DNA of 64,000 nt from Candidatus Rokuibacteriota bacterium (GTDB taxonomy: Bacteria; Methylomirabilota; Methylomirabilia; Rokubacteriales; CSP1-6): assembly GCA_003220435.1 (NCBI GenBank), contig QHSL01000068.1:1-64000 (forward strand), in the 5' to 3' direction. A program made the translations under genes and the position numbers. Shown piece after piece: positions 8,333 through 16,503 of the stretch. Every line of letters begins with the position of its first letter. Positions within the stretch are counted from its first letter, which is position 1. Below the pieces are notes generated by a model that was not told the origin of the DNA, did no database searches, and saw nothing but the letters and a program-made list of their open reading frames with translations.

Positions 8333-9027
8333 TGCGGCGAGCGGAAGGCGCGCTGGAGGTCCTGGACGGCGACGTCGGCGCCGCCGACCTCGCGGCCACG
8401 CTCGCCGACGTCGATCGCCTCAACACGTGGTTCGGTGGCTACGCGCTGAGCCTGCGCGAAATCCGGCGCCTGGCCGCCGGCGTCGCGCGGGACCACACGC
8501 TGCGCGTCGTGGACGTGGGCGGCGGCGCCGCGGCGTTCGCGGTGCGGCTGGTCCAGTGGGCGCGCCGGAGCGGTCGGGCCATCCGGGTCGTCGTGATCGA
8601 GCGCGACGCGGTGGTGCTGGGTTTCGCCCGGCGCGTGGCCGCGGGCTATCCCGAAGTCCTGCTCGTGCGAGGCGACGCGGCCGCGCTGCCGTTGCGTGAG
8701 GGCGCCGCCGACATCGTCACCGCCGGCCTCACGCTCCATCACCTCGAGCCCGAGCAGGCCGTCGAGGGGCTACGGCGGATGACCGCGGCCGCGGCGATCG
8801 CCGTCGTTGTGAACGACCTTCTGCGCCGCCGCCTCTCGCTCGGCCTGGTGTGGATCGCCACCCGGCTCTTCCGCTGCCACCAGATCTCGCGGCACGACGG
8901 CCCGCTGTCGGTGCGGCGCTCGTACTCGAGCGACGAGCTGCGGGCGCTGGCCGCGCGGGCGGGCGCGCATCGGTTGACGATCCACGAATACCCGGTGCTG
9001 GGACGCATGCTGGCGGTCCTGTCGTGA
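8326..9027 (+). CDS. SAM-dependent class I methyltransferase
   Basis: 233 residues. Motif I is VVDVGGGAAAFAVRL (about residues 58-72), an acidic strand-2 end (VIERD) follows, and post-motif ADIVTAGLTLHHLE resembles UbiE/BioC-type enzymes. The N-terminal half precedes the Rossmann domain with a helical cap. Position 2 of a polyketide synthase, methyltransferase, flavoenzyme operon suggests O- or C-methylation of a phenolic polyketide. Its start overlaps the upstream gene, and its TGA overlaps the GTG of the next (GTGA), so all three are translationally coupled. Confidence 0.88.
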   Translation: MVMRRAEGALEVLDGDVGAADLAATLADVDRLNTWFGGYALSLREIRRLAAGVARDHTLRVVDVGGGAAAFAVRLVQWARRSGRAIRVVVIERDAVVLGFARRVAAGYPEVLLVRGDAAALPLREGAADIVTAGLTLHHLEPEQAVEGLRRMTAAAAIAVVVNDLLRRRLSLGLVWIATRLFRCHQISRHDGPLSVRRSYSSDELRALAARAGAHRLTIHEYPVLGRMLAVLS

Positions 9028-10217
9028 CCGCCGACGTGATCGTCGTGGGCGCCGGACCGGCGGGTGCCGCCACCGCGATCCTCCTCGCCGAGCACGGCCT
9101 CTCGGTGCGTGTCGTCGACCGCGCGCGCTTTCCGCGGCCGAAGATCTGCGGGGAGTACCTGAGCCCGGAGGCGCCGCGGCTGCTCGATCGCCTCGGCGCG
9201 CTCAAGCCGGTCGATGCCGTCGCGCGTCCGCTGGCGGGGATGCGGATCACTGCGCCCGACGGCCGGGTCCTCGTCGGCACGTACCGTCGGATCGACTCCT
9301 GGCAACCGTATCGGGAGCACGCGATGGCGATCCCGCGCGAGGCGCTCGACGCGATCCTGGTCGACCGCGTGCGGGCGCTCCCGGTCGAGCTCGGCGAGCA
9401 GGTGCGCGTCACAGACGTGATCGTCTCGGGCGATCGCGTGGTGGGTGTCGAGGCGATCGACGGCGACCACCGGCGGCTGACCCTTCGCGCGCCGCTCACC
9501 ATCGCCGCCGACGGCCGCGCCTCGGTCATCGCCCAGCGGCTGGGCCTCCGGCGGGCGCACCGGCTCCAGCGCATGGCGCTGGTCACCTACGTCGAGGACG
9601 TGGCCGACCTCGGACGCTACGGCGAGATCTTCGTCGATCCTCCGGACTACGCGATCCTCAACCCGATCGCCCCCGGTCGCGCGAACCTCAGCGTTGTGGT
9701 GCCGATGGCCCACGCGGTACCGTGGAGCGCGCGGCTCGATGCCTTCTTCGACGCGCGGGTGAAGCAGCTGCATCACCTGGCCCGGCGCGTCGCCGGCGCG
9801 CGCCGGGCCGCGCCGGTGCGCGCGATGGGCCCGCTCGCGTACGTCGTGGACCCGCCCCGCGCCGGCGGCGTGCTGCTGGTCGGCGACGCCGCGGGCTTCT
9901 TCGATCCGTTCACCGGCGAGGGGATCTTCAGTGGTCTCCGGTCTGCCGAGCTCGCGGCGGAGACGGCCGTGCACGCGCTGCGCCGGGGCGACGTGTCGGC
10001 GCAGGCGCTCGCCGGCTACCAGCGCGCGCGGCGTCTGGCCTTCGCCGACAAGGAGCGCGTAACGCGCGCGCTCCAGTTCGTGATCGGCCACCGCGCGCTC
10101 GCCAATCTGGCGGCGCGGCTCCTCGCGCGCCGCCCTCGGTTGCTCGACGTGCTGCTCGGCGTGATCGGCGATTTCGTCCCGCCGCGCGCGCTCCTCACCG
10201 GCATCCTCGGGCGCTAG
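9024..10217 (+). CDS. FAD-dependent oxidoreductase (geranylgeranyl-reductase-like)
   Basis: 397 residues from a GTG that overlaps the methyltransferase stop. The dinucleotide-binding motif is VIVVGAGPAGAATAILLAE at the N-terminus. PKICGEYLSP near residue 43 is the signature of the geranylgeranyl reductase / halogenase branch of aromatic-hydroxylase-fold flavoproteins. The second FAD motif is LVGDAAGFFDPFTGEGI near 290. In related loci the third gene hydroxylates a resorcinol ring to a quinol (known for SrsC); here that is inferred from context. The C-terminus has an arginine-rich helical tail that may associate with the membrane. Confidence 0.87.
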   Translation: MTADVIVVGAGPAGAATAILLAEHGLSVRVVDRARFPRPKICGEYLSPEAPRLLDRLGALKPVDAVARPLAGMRITAPDGRVLVGTYRRIDSWQPYREHAMAIPREALDAILVDRVRALPVELGEQVRVTDVIVSGDRVVGVEAIDGDHRRLTLRAPLTIAADGRASVIAQRLGLRRAHRLQRMALVTYVEDVADLGRYGEIFVDPPDYAILNPIAPGRANLSVVVPMAHAVPWSARLDAFFDARVKQLHHLARRVAGARRAAPVRAMGPLAYVVDPPRAGGVLLVGDAAGFFDPFTGEGIFSGLRSAELAAETAVHALRRGDVSAQALAGYQRARRLAFADKERVTRALQFVIGHRALANLAARLLARRPRLLDVLLGVIGDFVPPRALLTGILGR

Positions 10218-10248
10218 CTCGCGGTGCCGACCACTGTTTCCAGGGGCG

Positions 10249-10294
10249 CCTCGGCCGGCGGAGCCCCAGCCCCGCGGCGGCCTGCGGCGCGCAC
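10249..10294 (+). repeat. 46-bp dispersed repeat, copy 1
   Basis: A 46-bp stretch beginning CCTCGGCCGGCGG and ending GCGGCGCGCAC, in the 119-bp gap between the FAD oxidoreductase and the RraA-like gene. It matches 39814-39859 at 43 of 46 positions. In both places it lies within about 45 bp of a start codon. No reading frame is apparent. Confidence 0.75.
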
Positions 10295-10336
10295 CGCCCT
10301 ACGCGCCGGGCCGCGCCACCGGCGGGGAGAGACGCG

Positions 10337-10999
10337 ATGAGTCCCAGCGACAACCTGCCGCGCCGCTTCGCGAAGATCTACACCGCCGCGATCACGGACG
10401 TGATGGACGAGATGGGGCTCCGGCGTCAGACGCTGCCGCCGACGATCCAGCCGCTCGCCGACTCCATGCGGACGGCCGGGTACGCGTTCACGGTGCGCGG
10501 GCGTCCGCACACCGGGACTCCCCGGGACCGCGATCAGACGTTGCGGCGCTTCCTCGCGATGCTGGGCGCGGCGCCGGCGGACTCGGTGCTGGTGGTGGCC
10601 GCCCACGACAACGTCGCGGCGCACTTCGGCGAGCTCAGCGCGGCCTGGTTCCGCGCCCGCCGCGTGCGGGGCGCGGTGATCGACGGGGCCACGCGCGACA
10701 CCGCCGCGATTGTGCGCCTGGGCTTTCCGACCTTCGTGCGCTACCGGACGCCCCAGGATTCGGTGCCCCGCTGGCGGGTGGTCGACTGGGGTCAGCCGGT
10801 GACGATCGGCGGCGTGCGGGTGAGCCTCGGCGACATCGTGGTCGGCGATCTCGACGGCGTCGTCGTCATCCCTCGCCGCGCCGCCCACGAGGTGCTGGGA
10901 CGCTGCGAGAAGCTGGTCGCGACTGAGAACCGGGTGCGCACGGCGGTCCGGAGCGGGATGACCCCGCTGGCCGCCTACGAGAAATTCGGCGCGTTCTAG
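10337..10999 (+). CDS. RraA-like family protein (HMG/CHA aldolase fold)
   Basis: 220 residues. It has the four-layer alpha-beta-beta-alpha fold signatures of the RraA / 4-hydroxy-4-methyl-2-oxoglutarate aldolase family: ITDVMDEMG near residue 17, GAVIDGATRDT near 115 (the Arg-Asp pair that binds pyruvate and metal in HMG aldolases) and GDIVVGDLDGVVVIP near 170. The family includes both RNase E inhibitors and class II pyruvate aldolases; RraA-like proteins outside gammaproteobacteria more often fit the latter. The gene stands alone on the plus strand. Confidence 0.85.
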   Translation: MSPSDNLPRRFAKIYTAAITDVMDEMGLRRQTLPPTIQPLADSMRTAGYAFTVRGRPHTGTPRDRDQTLRRFLAMLGAAPADSVLVVAAHDNVAAHFGELSAAWFRARRVRGAVIDGATRDTAAIVRLGFPTFVRYRTPQDSVPRWRVVDWGQPVTIGGVRVSLGDIVVGDLDGVVVIPRRAAHEVLGRCEKLVATENRVRTAVRSGMTPLAAYEKFGAF

Positions 11000-11053
11000 C
11001 GGAGCCGCGGAGAGCGTCCGTGTCGCCGCCGGCGCGCTGCCGGAGGACCCACG

Positions 11054-11311
11054 ATGCTGCAACTTCGACCGGGCTGCGAGTGCTGCGACCGCGACCTGCC
11101 GGCCGATTCGCCGGAGGCGATGATCTGCTCGTTCGAGTGCACGTTCTGCCGGACGTGCGCCGAGACGGTGCTGGGCGGGCGGTGTCCGAATTGCGGCGGT
11201 GAGCTCGTCGCGCGGCCGCGCCGGCCGGCCGAGAAGCTCGCGAAGTTCCCCCCGTCGGCCGAGCGTGTCCACAAGCCGTCGGGATGCCGGAAGGTCGCCG
11301 GACCGGGCTGA
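11054..11311 (+). CDS. DUF1272 family zinc-ribbon-like protein
   Basis: 85 residues. It opens MLQLRPGCECCDRDLP and has paired cysteines CECCDRD, CSFECTFCRTC and CPNCGG, the DUF1272 pattern that probably binds one or two zinc ions in a treble-clef or RING-like fold. The C-terminal tail is basic and low in complexity. Family function is unknown. It lies 54 bp after the RraA-like gene and converges with the M23 peptidase remnant. Confidence 0.85.
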   Translation: MLQLRPGCECCDRDLPADSPEAMICSFECTFCRTCAETVLGGRCPNCGGELVARPRRPAEKLAKFPPSAERVHKPSGCRKVAGPG

Positions 11312-11324
11312 ACCTTCTGAGGGC

Positions 11325-12705
11325 CTAGCGCCCGCGGCGGCGGGCGGCGCGCGTCGCCGGGCGTGAGCCCGGGTCCTCGTCGCGCGCCTCGGCGCCGCTG
11401 ATCTCCGGCAGGCCCGCCTCCTTCAGCGGCTTGCCGATGCGATCGCGAATCCACTTCGCGTCCCACCACTCGAGTGGCGTGACCGACACGCCGTTCACGA
11501 GCACCTCGTAGTGGAGGTGGTCGCCGATCGCGAGCCCGGTCGAGCCGGTGCGCCCGATCTCCTGGCCCTGAGAGGTGGGCGTAGAGCGTCTGCAGGCCCA
11601 GGCCGTGGTCGATGACGATGGTGTTGCCGTAGATTGTGAGCGGCTCGACGAAGGCGACCACGCCCTTGTTCGCGGCCGGCACCGCCGACTGCCGCGTCGA
11701 CGCCAGGTCGTACCCGTAATGCACCTGCCGGTCGATCTCGTGGCCGCCGAAGACGTACGTGCGCATCTCGGCGAAGTTCGCGAACACCTTCGAGTTGCGC
11801 GGCTGGACGAACGGCCCCTCCCAGAGCGGCTTGTCGGCGCTGGCGGCGCCGATCCGCCGCTTCGCCTCCTCGGCCTGGCGGCGCAGGTCGCGATTGATGA
11901 CCAGGAAACCGTCGACGAGCGGCTGGGCCGGCGGTCGCTGCGGCAGGAGCTCCGGCACCTTGGCCTGCAGGAAGGGCTCCTTGATCTCGATCGTGTCCCG
12001 CGGGAACTTGCGCGGGAGGAGCTCGGCGGGGATCCCGCGCGTCGCGGCGTTGCCGGCCTCGTCCGACGCCCGGATCGTCAACGGCACCGCCGGATCGAAG
12101 TCCCAGGGCAGCGCGATCAGCGCGACCCGCGCGCCGCGCTCGGCCGGCCCGAAGGCGAACGAGCGGAACGTGAGCGGGCCGGCGGTGACGTCGGCCCGGG
12201 CGGCGCCGGTCACCCGGAAAGCGACGAGCCCGCTGCCGCCCGGCGCGATGTAGCGCGTGGCGGCGAGCACCTCGATCTTCGGCGGCGTGAGATCGACGGT
12301 AACCGGATAGCCGGCGATCGCGCGATCGTCACGCCGCAGCGGCCGCCAGAAGTCGTCGCGCGCCCACACCTCGACCGTCGCGGCGCCTTCGCGGAGCCCG
12401 AGCGTGGCGCTCTCCACCGCGATCCGAACCTCCAGGCGCCCGACGCGACCACCCTCCTGCTTGGCCACGGTGGTCGACTTCCCGTTCTGGACGACGCGCA
12501 CCTCGACCTGCGCCACGTTGCCTCGGCGGGCCTCGACGACGACGGTGAACGCCGTCTTCTGCCCGAGGAAGCGCGGCGGCGTGGTGAGGGCCTGCACGCC
12601 GGGCACCGACTGCCGCCAGCCGAGGTACGACACGGTGCCGACGACCGCCAGGAGCAGCACCAGGAACATGAGCGCCCAGATTTTCGGGCCGGACCGCTGG
12701 GGCAC
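11325..12705 (-). pseudogene. M23 family metallopeptidase, frameshifted
   Basis: The first frame runs from a GTG at 12705. It encodes a short cytoplasmic stretch, one membrane helix (about residues 9-28), a beta-rich periplasmic region, a helical linker, and the start of a LytM/M23 domain with the zinc ligands VHYGYDLAS and the LYAHLS histidine motif. At about 11570 the reading frame changes. The other frame continues with QGQEIGRTGSTGLAIGDHLHYE, carrying the catalytic HLH, and ends at a TAG at 11325. Family members usually have some ten more residues (a KxGDxV-type segment) between LYAHLS and QGQ, so the lesion looks like a deletion of a few tens of bases not divisible by three. It may be real inactivation or a sequence error. 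Confidence 0.8.
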
Positions 12706-12734
12706 GAGGCGGATGATACCATGCGGATCGTGTC

Positions 12735-13073
12735 ATGACCTTGGAACGGATCGTCGCTTCCGTCGTGCTGTTCGTGCTCGCGGGGCTCTGCGAGATCGGC
12801 GGCGGCTACCTGCTGTGGCTGTGGCTCCGCGAGGGGCGGAGCGCGTTGCTCGGCGTCGTCGGTGGCGCGATCCTCGTGGTCTACGGCGTGGTGCCGACGC
12901 TGCAGCCGGCGCCGTTCGGCCGCGTCTACGCGGCGTACGGGGGCGTGTTCATCGTGCTCTCGCTGCTGTGGGGCTGGACGCTCGCCCGGGAAGTCCCCGA
13001 TAGGTTCGATCTGCTCGGCGGCCTCGTGTGCCTCGCGGGCGTCGCGCTGATCATGTACGCGCCGCGCGCGTGA
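12735..13073 (+). CDS. YnfA family (UPF0060) small membrane protein
   Basis: 112 residues with four hydrophobic helices. Family hallmarks are [24 protein letters not shown] near residues 14-34, YGVVPTLQP near 55 and [17 protein letters not shown] near 68. These are SMR-like inner-membrane proteins; transport of toxic cations has been suggested for the family but is weakly supported. It starts 29 bp from the divergent peptidase gene and precedes nuoL by 52 bp, the nuoL promoter lying in that gap. Confidence 0.92.
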   Translation: MTLERIVASVVLFVLAGLCEIGGGYLLWLWLREGRSALLGVVGGAILVVYGVVPTLQPAPFGRVYAAYGGVFIVLSLLWGWTLAREVPDRFDLLGGLVCLAGVALIMYAPRA

Positions 13074-13090
13074 CGACGAGGCCGCGTTGC

Positions 13091-13119
13091 TTGACACCCC
13101 CGTGGGCGCTCGCTAGCAT
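13091..13119 (+). promoter_or_regulatory. Promoter of nuoLMN (leaderless)
   Basis: TTGACA (13091-13096), 17-nt spacer, TAGCAT (13114-13119). The expected start, about 7 nt after the -10 box, falls at about 13126, which is the first base of the nuoL GTG. No Shine-Dalgarno precedes that GTG, so a leaderless mRNA is predicted. Confidence 0.7.
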
Positions 13120-13125
13120 GACCCG

Positions 13126-15000
13126 GTGTCGACCACGGTCTGGCTGATCCCCGCGCTTCCGCTCGCCGGCGCGGCCCTCAACGTCTTCTTCGGCAACGCC
13201 ATCGGTCGTCGCGCGCACTGGATCGCGGTGCCCGCGCTCGCCGGATCGTTCCTCGCGTCGTGCGCGCTGTTCTCGCGCGTCGCGTCGGGCGAGACGGTGA
13301 CCGCGACGCTGTTCAGCTGGATCGCGGCCGGCGACTTCGAGACGTCGGTGACCGCGTACGTGGATCCGCTGACCGCCGTCATGCTGCTCGTCGTCACCGG
13401 CGTCGGCGCGCTGATCCATCTGTACTCGGCCGGCTACATGCACGACGACGCGGGCTACGCGCGCTACTTCGCCTACCTGAACTTGTTCGTGTTCTCGATG
13501 ACGATGCTGGTGCTGGCCGGCAACTTCCTCCTTCTTTACGTCTTCTGGGAGGCGGTCGGTCTGTGCTCGTATCTCTTGATCGGCTTCTGGTACACCCGCC
13601 CGGCGGCGGCGCAGGCCGGCAAGAAGGCGTTCATCGTGAACCGGGTCGGCGACTCGGGCTTCGGCCTCGGCATCATGTGGCTCTGGAGTGCCTTGGGCAC
13701 CCTCGACTACGACGGCGTGTTCAAGGCCGCCACCGAGCTGCCGCCGGCGACGGCGACCGGGATCGCGCTGCTGCTGTTCATGGGCGCCTGCGGCAAGTCG
13801 GCGCAGCTGCCCCTGCACACGTGGCTGCCCGATGCGATGGAGGGGCCCACGCCGGTGTCGGCGCTCATCCACGCGGCGACGATGGTCACCGCCGGCGTGT
13901 ACATGGTCGCGCGGAGCCACGCGATCTTCGAGCAATCGCCCGTCGCGCTCGAGGTCGTCGCGTGGGTCGGCGTGGCGACGGCCCTCTTCGCCGCCACGAT
14001 CGGCCTGGTCCAGACCGACATCAAGCGCGTGCTGGCGTACTCGACGGTGAGCCAGCTCGGCTACATGTTCGCCGCGGTCGGCGTCGGCGCGTACGCCGCC
14101 GGCATCTTCCACCTCGTGACCCACGCCTTCTTCAAGGCGCTGCTGTTCCTCGGCGCCGGCAGCGTCATCCACGGCCTCGGCGGTGAGCAAGATCTACGGA
14201 AGATGGGCGGGCTTTCTTCGAGGATGGTGACCACGACCATCACGACGACGATCGGTGCGCTCGGCCTCGCCGGCCTGCCGGGCCTGGCCGGGTTCTTCTC
14301 CAAGGACGAGATCCTGGCGGCGGCCTTCGTGAGCGGCCATCGGGCCATGTGGGCGCTCCTGCTGCTGGGCGCCTTCTTCACGTCGTTCTACACGGCCCGG
14401 ATGCTGTTCCTCGCGTTCTACAGCGGCCCGCGGATGAGTAAGGAAGCCGCGCACCACGTCCACGAGTCGCCGGGGGTGATGACGCTCCCGCTCGCGGTCC
14501 TGGCCCTGCTGACGGTCGTCGCCGGCGTCGCCTTCGGGATTCCGTCGGCGCACGGGACGCGGTTCGCCCGTTTCCTGGCGCCGGTGTTCCCAGTGCACGA
14601 TGGCGGCCACAGCGGCGCCGTCGCGCTGATGCTGTTGGTCATGACGGTCGCGGCGTTCGTCGCGGGCATCGCCCTGGCCTGGGCCAAGTACATGGCCTCG
14701 CCCATCCGCGCCGACGAGATCGGGCGGCCGACGACACCGCTCCACCGGTGGCTCCTCAACGCGTACTACGTCGACGCGCTCTACGACGGGCTGATCGTGC
14801 GTCCGCTCCTGACGCTCTCCGAGTTCCTCGCCCGGGTGTTCGACCTGCGGTTGATCGACGGGCTCGTCAACGCGCTCGGCCGCGCCGTCGTCGCCGGCGC
14901 GACGGGCCTTCGCCGACTCCAGACCGGCTTCACCGTGAACTACGCGCTCACGATGCTGGGCGGCGCGGTCGCCATCGTCGTCTTCCTGCTGTCTCGGTAA
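13126..15000 (+). CDS. nuoL: NADH-quinone oxidoreductase subunit L
   Basis: 624 residues, normal for NuoL, the distal antiporter-like subunit of complex I with the long lateral helix. Proton-pathway residues are visible: Glu in YVFWEAVGLCSY, Lys in GACGKSAQLPLHTWLPDAM, and the MEGPTPVSALIHAATMV signature. The C-terminal part (HRWLLNAYYVDALYDGLIV onward) is the extension forming the lateral helix and anchor. The GTG start fits the length and the promoter position. The nuoA-K genes are not upstream, so the operon is split. nuoM follows with no gap. Confidence 0.97.
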   Translation: MSTTVWLIPALPLAGAALNVFFGNAIGRRAHWIAVPALAGSFLASCALFSRVASGETVTATLFSWIAAGDFETSVTAYVDPLTAVMLLVVTGVGALIHLYSAGYMHDDAGYARYFAYLNLFVFSMTMLVLAGNFLLLYVFWEAVGLCSYLLIGFWYTRPAAAQAGKKAFIVNRVGDSGFGLGIMWLWSALGTLDYDGVFKAATELPPATATGIALLLFMGACGKSAQLPLHTWLPDAMEGPTPVSALIHAATMVTAGVYMVARSHAIFEQSPVALEVVAWVGVATALFAATIGLVQTDIKRVLAYSTVSQLGYMFAAVGVGAYAAGIFHLVTHAFFKALLFLGAGSVIHGLGGEQDLRKMGGLSSRMVTTTITTTIGALGLAGLPGLAGFFSKDEILAAAFVSGHRAMWALLLLGAFFTSFYTARMLFLAFYSGPRMSKEAAHHVHESPGVMTLPLAVLALLTVVAGVAFGIPSAHGTRFARFLAPVFPVHDGGHSGAVALMLLVMTVAAFVAGIALAWAKYMASPIRADEIGRPTTPLHRWLLNAYYVDALYDGLIVRPLLTLSEFLARVFDLRLIDGLVNALGRAVVAGATGLRRLQTGFTVNYALTMLGGAVAIVVFLLSR

Positions 15001-16503
15001 ATGCCGTTCGTGCTCCTCTCGGCGGTGACGTTTCTGCCCGGCGCCGGTGGGCTGGCTCTCCTGTTCATCCCCGGGCGGCGCGCCGGGATCATCCGCGTGG
15101 TCGCGCTGGCGATCTCGCTGGTCACTTTCGCGCTCTCGCTGCCGCTCTACTTCGGGTTCGACGGCGCCGACCCCGGCTACCAGTTCGAGGAGCACCGGCC
15201 CTGGATGCCGACGCTCGGCGTGTCCTACCACGTGGGGATCGATGGCATCAGCCTCTTGCTGGTGCTCCTGACGACCTTCCTCATGCCGCTGGCCCTCGCG
15301 TCGGCGTGGGACGGGATCGAGGACCGCGTCAAGGGGTTCGTGGCGACGATGCTGATCCTCGAGACGGGGATGCTCGGCGTGTTCGTGAGCCTCGACCTCT
15401 TCCTCTTCTACGTGTTCTGGGAGGCGATGCTGATCCCGATGTACTTCATCATCGGGGTCTGGGGCGGGCCCAACCGCATTTACGCCGCGGTGAAGTTCGT
15501 CCTGTACACGATGGTGGGCTCGGTCCTCATGCTCGTCGCGATCCTGGCGCTCTACTATCAGTACGGGGCGGCGAGCGGCCGCTACACGTTCGACCTGCCG
15601 GCGCTGACCCAGTTCGTGATGGCGCCGGGCCTCGGCCAGAACCTCATGTTCCTGGCGTTCGCGCTGGCGTTCGCGATCAAGGTGCCGCTCTTCCCCTTTC
15701 ACACCTGGCTGCCCGACGCGCACGTCGAGGCGCCCACCGCCGGCAGCGTGATCCTGGCGGGCGTGCTGCTCAAGATGGGCACCTACGGGTTCTTGCGGTT
15801 CTGTCTGCCGCTCTTCCCGGACGCGACCCTGGCCTTCGGGCCGGTGGTGTTCGCGCTGGCGGTGATCGGGATCGTCTACGGCGCGTGGGTGTCGACGGTG
15901 CAGCCGGACATGAAGAAGCTCGTCGCCTATTCGAGCGTGAGCCACCTCGGCTTCGTGATGCTCGGCATCTTCACGCTCAACCAGCAGGGGCTCGTGGGCG
16001 GCCTTATCCAGATGGTGAACCACGGGCTCTCCACCGGCGCCCTCTTCCTGATGGTCGGGATGATCTACGAGCGCCGCCACTCGCGGCTCATCGCCGACTT
16101 CGGCGGCCTGTGGCGGGTCGTGCCGGCCTTCTCCGCGCTGTTCCTGGTGGTCGTGCTGTCGTCGCTGGGGCTGCCCGGCCTCAACGGCTTCGTCGGGGAG
16201 TTCCTGGTCCTGGTCGGCGCCTTCCAGCGCAGCGTCTGGCTCGCCGCGGTCGCGACCAGCGGCATCATCTTCGCCGCGGTCTACCTGCTCTGGATGTACC
16301 AGCGCGTGATCTTCGGCGAGATCTCTCACGAAGCGAACCGCGCCCTGCGCGACCTCACGCCGCGCGAGTGGGCGGTGCTGGTGCCGGTGGTGGCGCTCAT
16401 CGTCTGGATCGGCGTCTATCCGGGCGCGTTCACCGGCAAGACCGAGACGGCGGTGGAGGCGCTGATCGCCCAAGTGCAGAGCAAGACCAGCGCGAATCGG
16501 TGA
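15001..16503 (+). CDS. nuoM: NADH-quinone oxidoreductase subunit M
   Basis: 500 residues with about 14 membrane helices. Key elements are the Glu of FYVFWEAMLIPMYFIIG (about residue 140) and the Lys of AFAIKVPLFPFHTWLPDAH (about 226), followed by VEAPTAGSVILAGVLLKMG, all diagnostic for NuoM/ND4. The ATG begins directly after the nuoL TAA, and the TGA overlaps the nuoN ATG. It is one of the three antiporter-like proton-pumping modules of complex I. Confidence 0.97.
   Translation: MPFVLLSAVTFLPGAGGLALLFIPGRRAGIIRVVALAISLVTFALSLPLYFGFDGADPGYQFEEHRPWMPTLGVSYHVGIDGISLLLVLLTTFLMPLALASAWDGIEDRVKGFVATMLILETGMLGVFVSLDLFLFYVFWEAMLIPMYFIIGVWGGPNRIYAAVKFVLYTMVGSVLMLVAILALYYQYGAASGRYTFDLPALTQFVMAPGLGQNLMFLAFALAFAIKVPLFPFHTWLPDAHVEAPTAGSVILAGVLLKMGTYGFLRFCLPLFPDATLAFGPVVFALAVIGIVYGAWVSTVQPDMKKLVAYSSVSHLGFVMLGIFTLNQQGLVGGLIQMVNHGLSTGALFLMVGMIYERRHSRLIADFGGLWRVVPAFSALFLVVVLSSLGLPGLNGFVGEFLVLVGAFQRSVWLAAVATSGIIFAAVYLLWMYQRVIFGEISHEANRALRDLTPREWAVLVPVVALIVWIGVYPGAFTGKTETAVEALIAQVQSKTSANR

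Noticed and set aside
14194-16473. A 759-codon open frame on the minus strand opposite nuoL and nuoM
   Set aside because: It is antisense to two well-conserved genes, extremely rich in Arg, His, Glu and Asp, and matches no fold; long antisense frames are expected at this GC content.
14748-16502. A long plus-strand frame reading through nuoL and nuoM before entering the nuoN frame
   Set aside because: Only the nuoN part (from 16503) has membrane-protein composition; the upstream part is an Arg/Ala-rich out-of-frame shadow.
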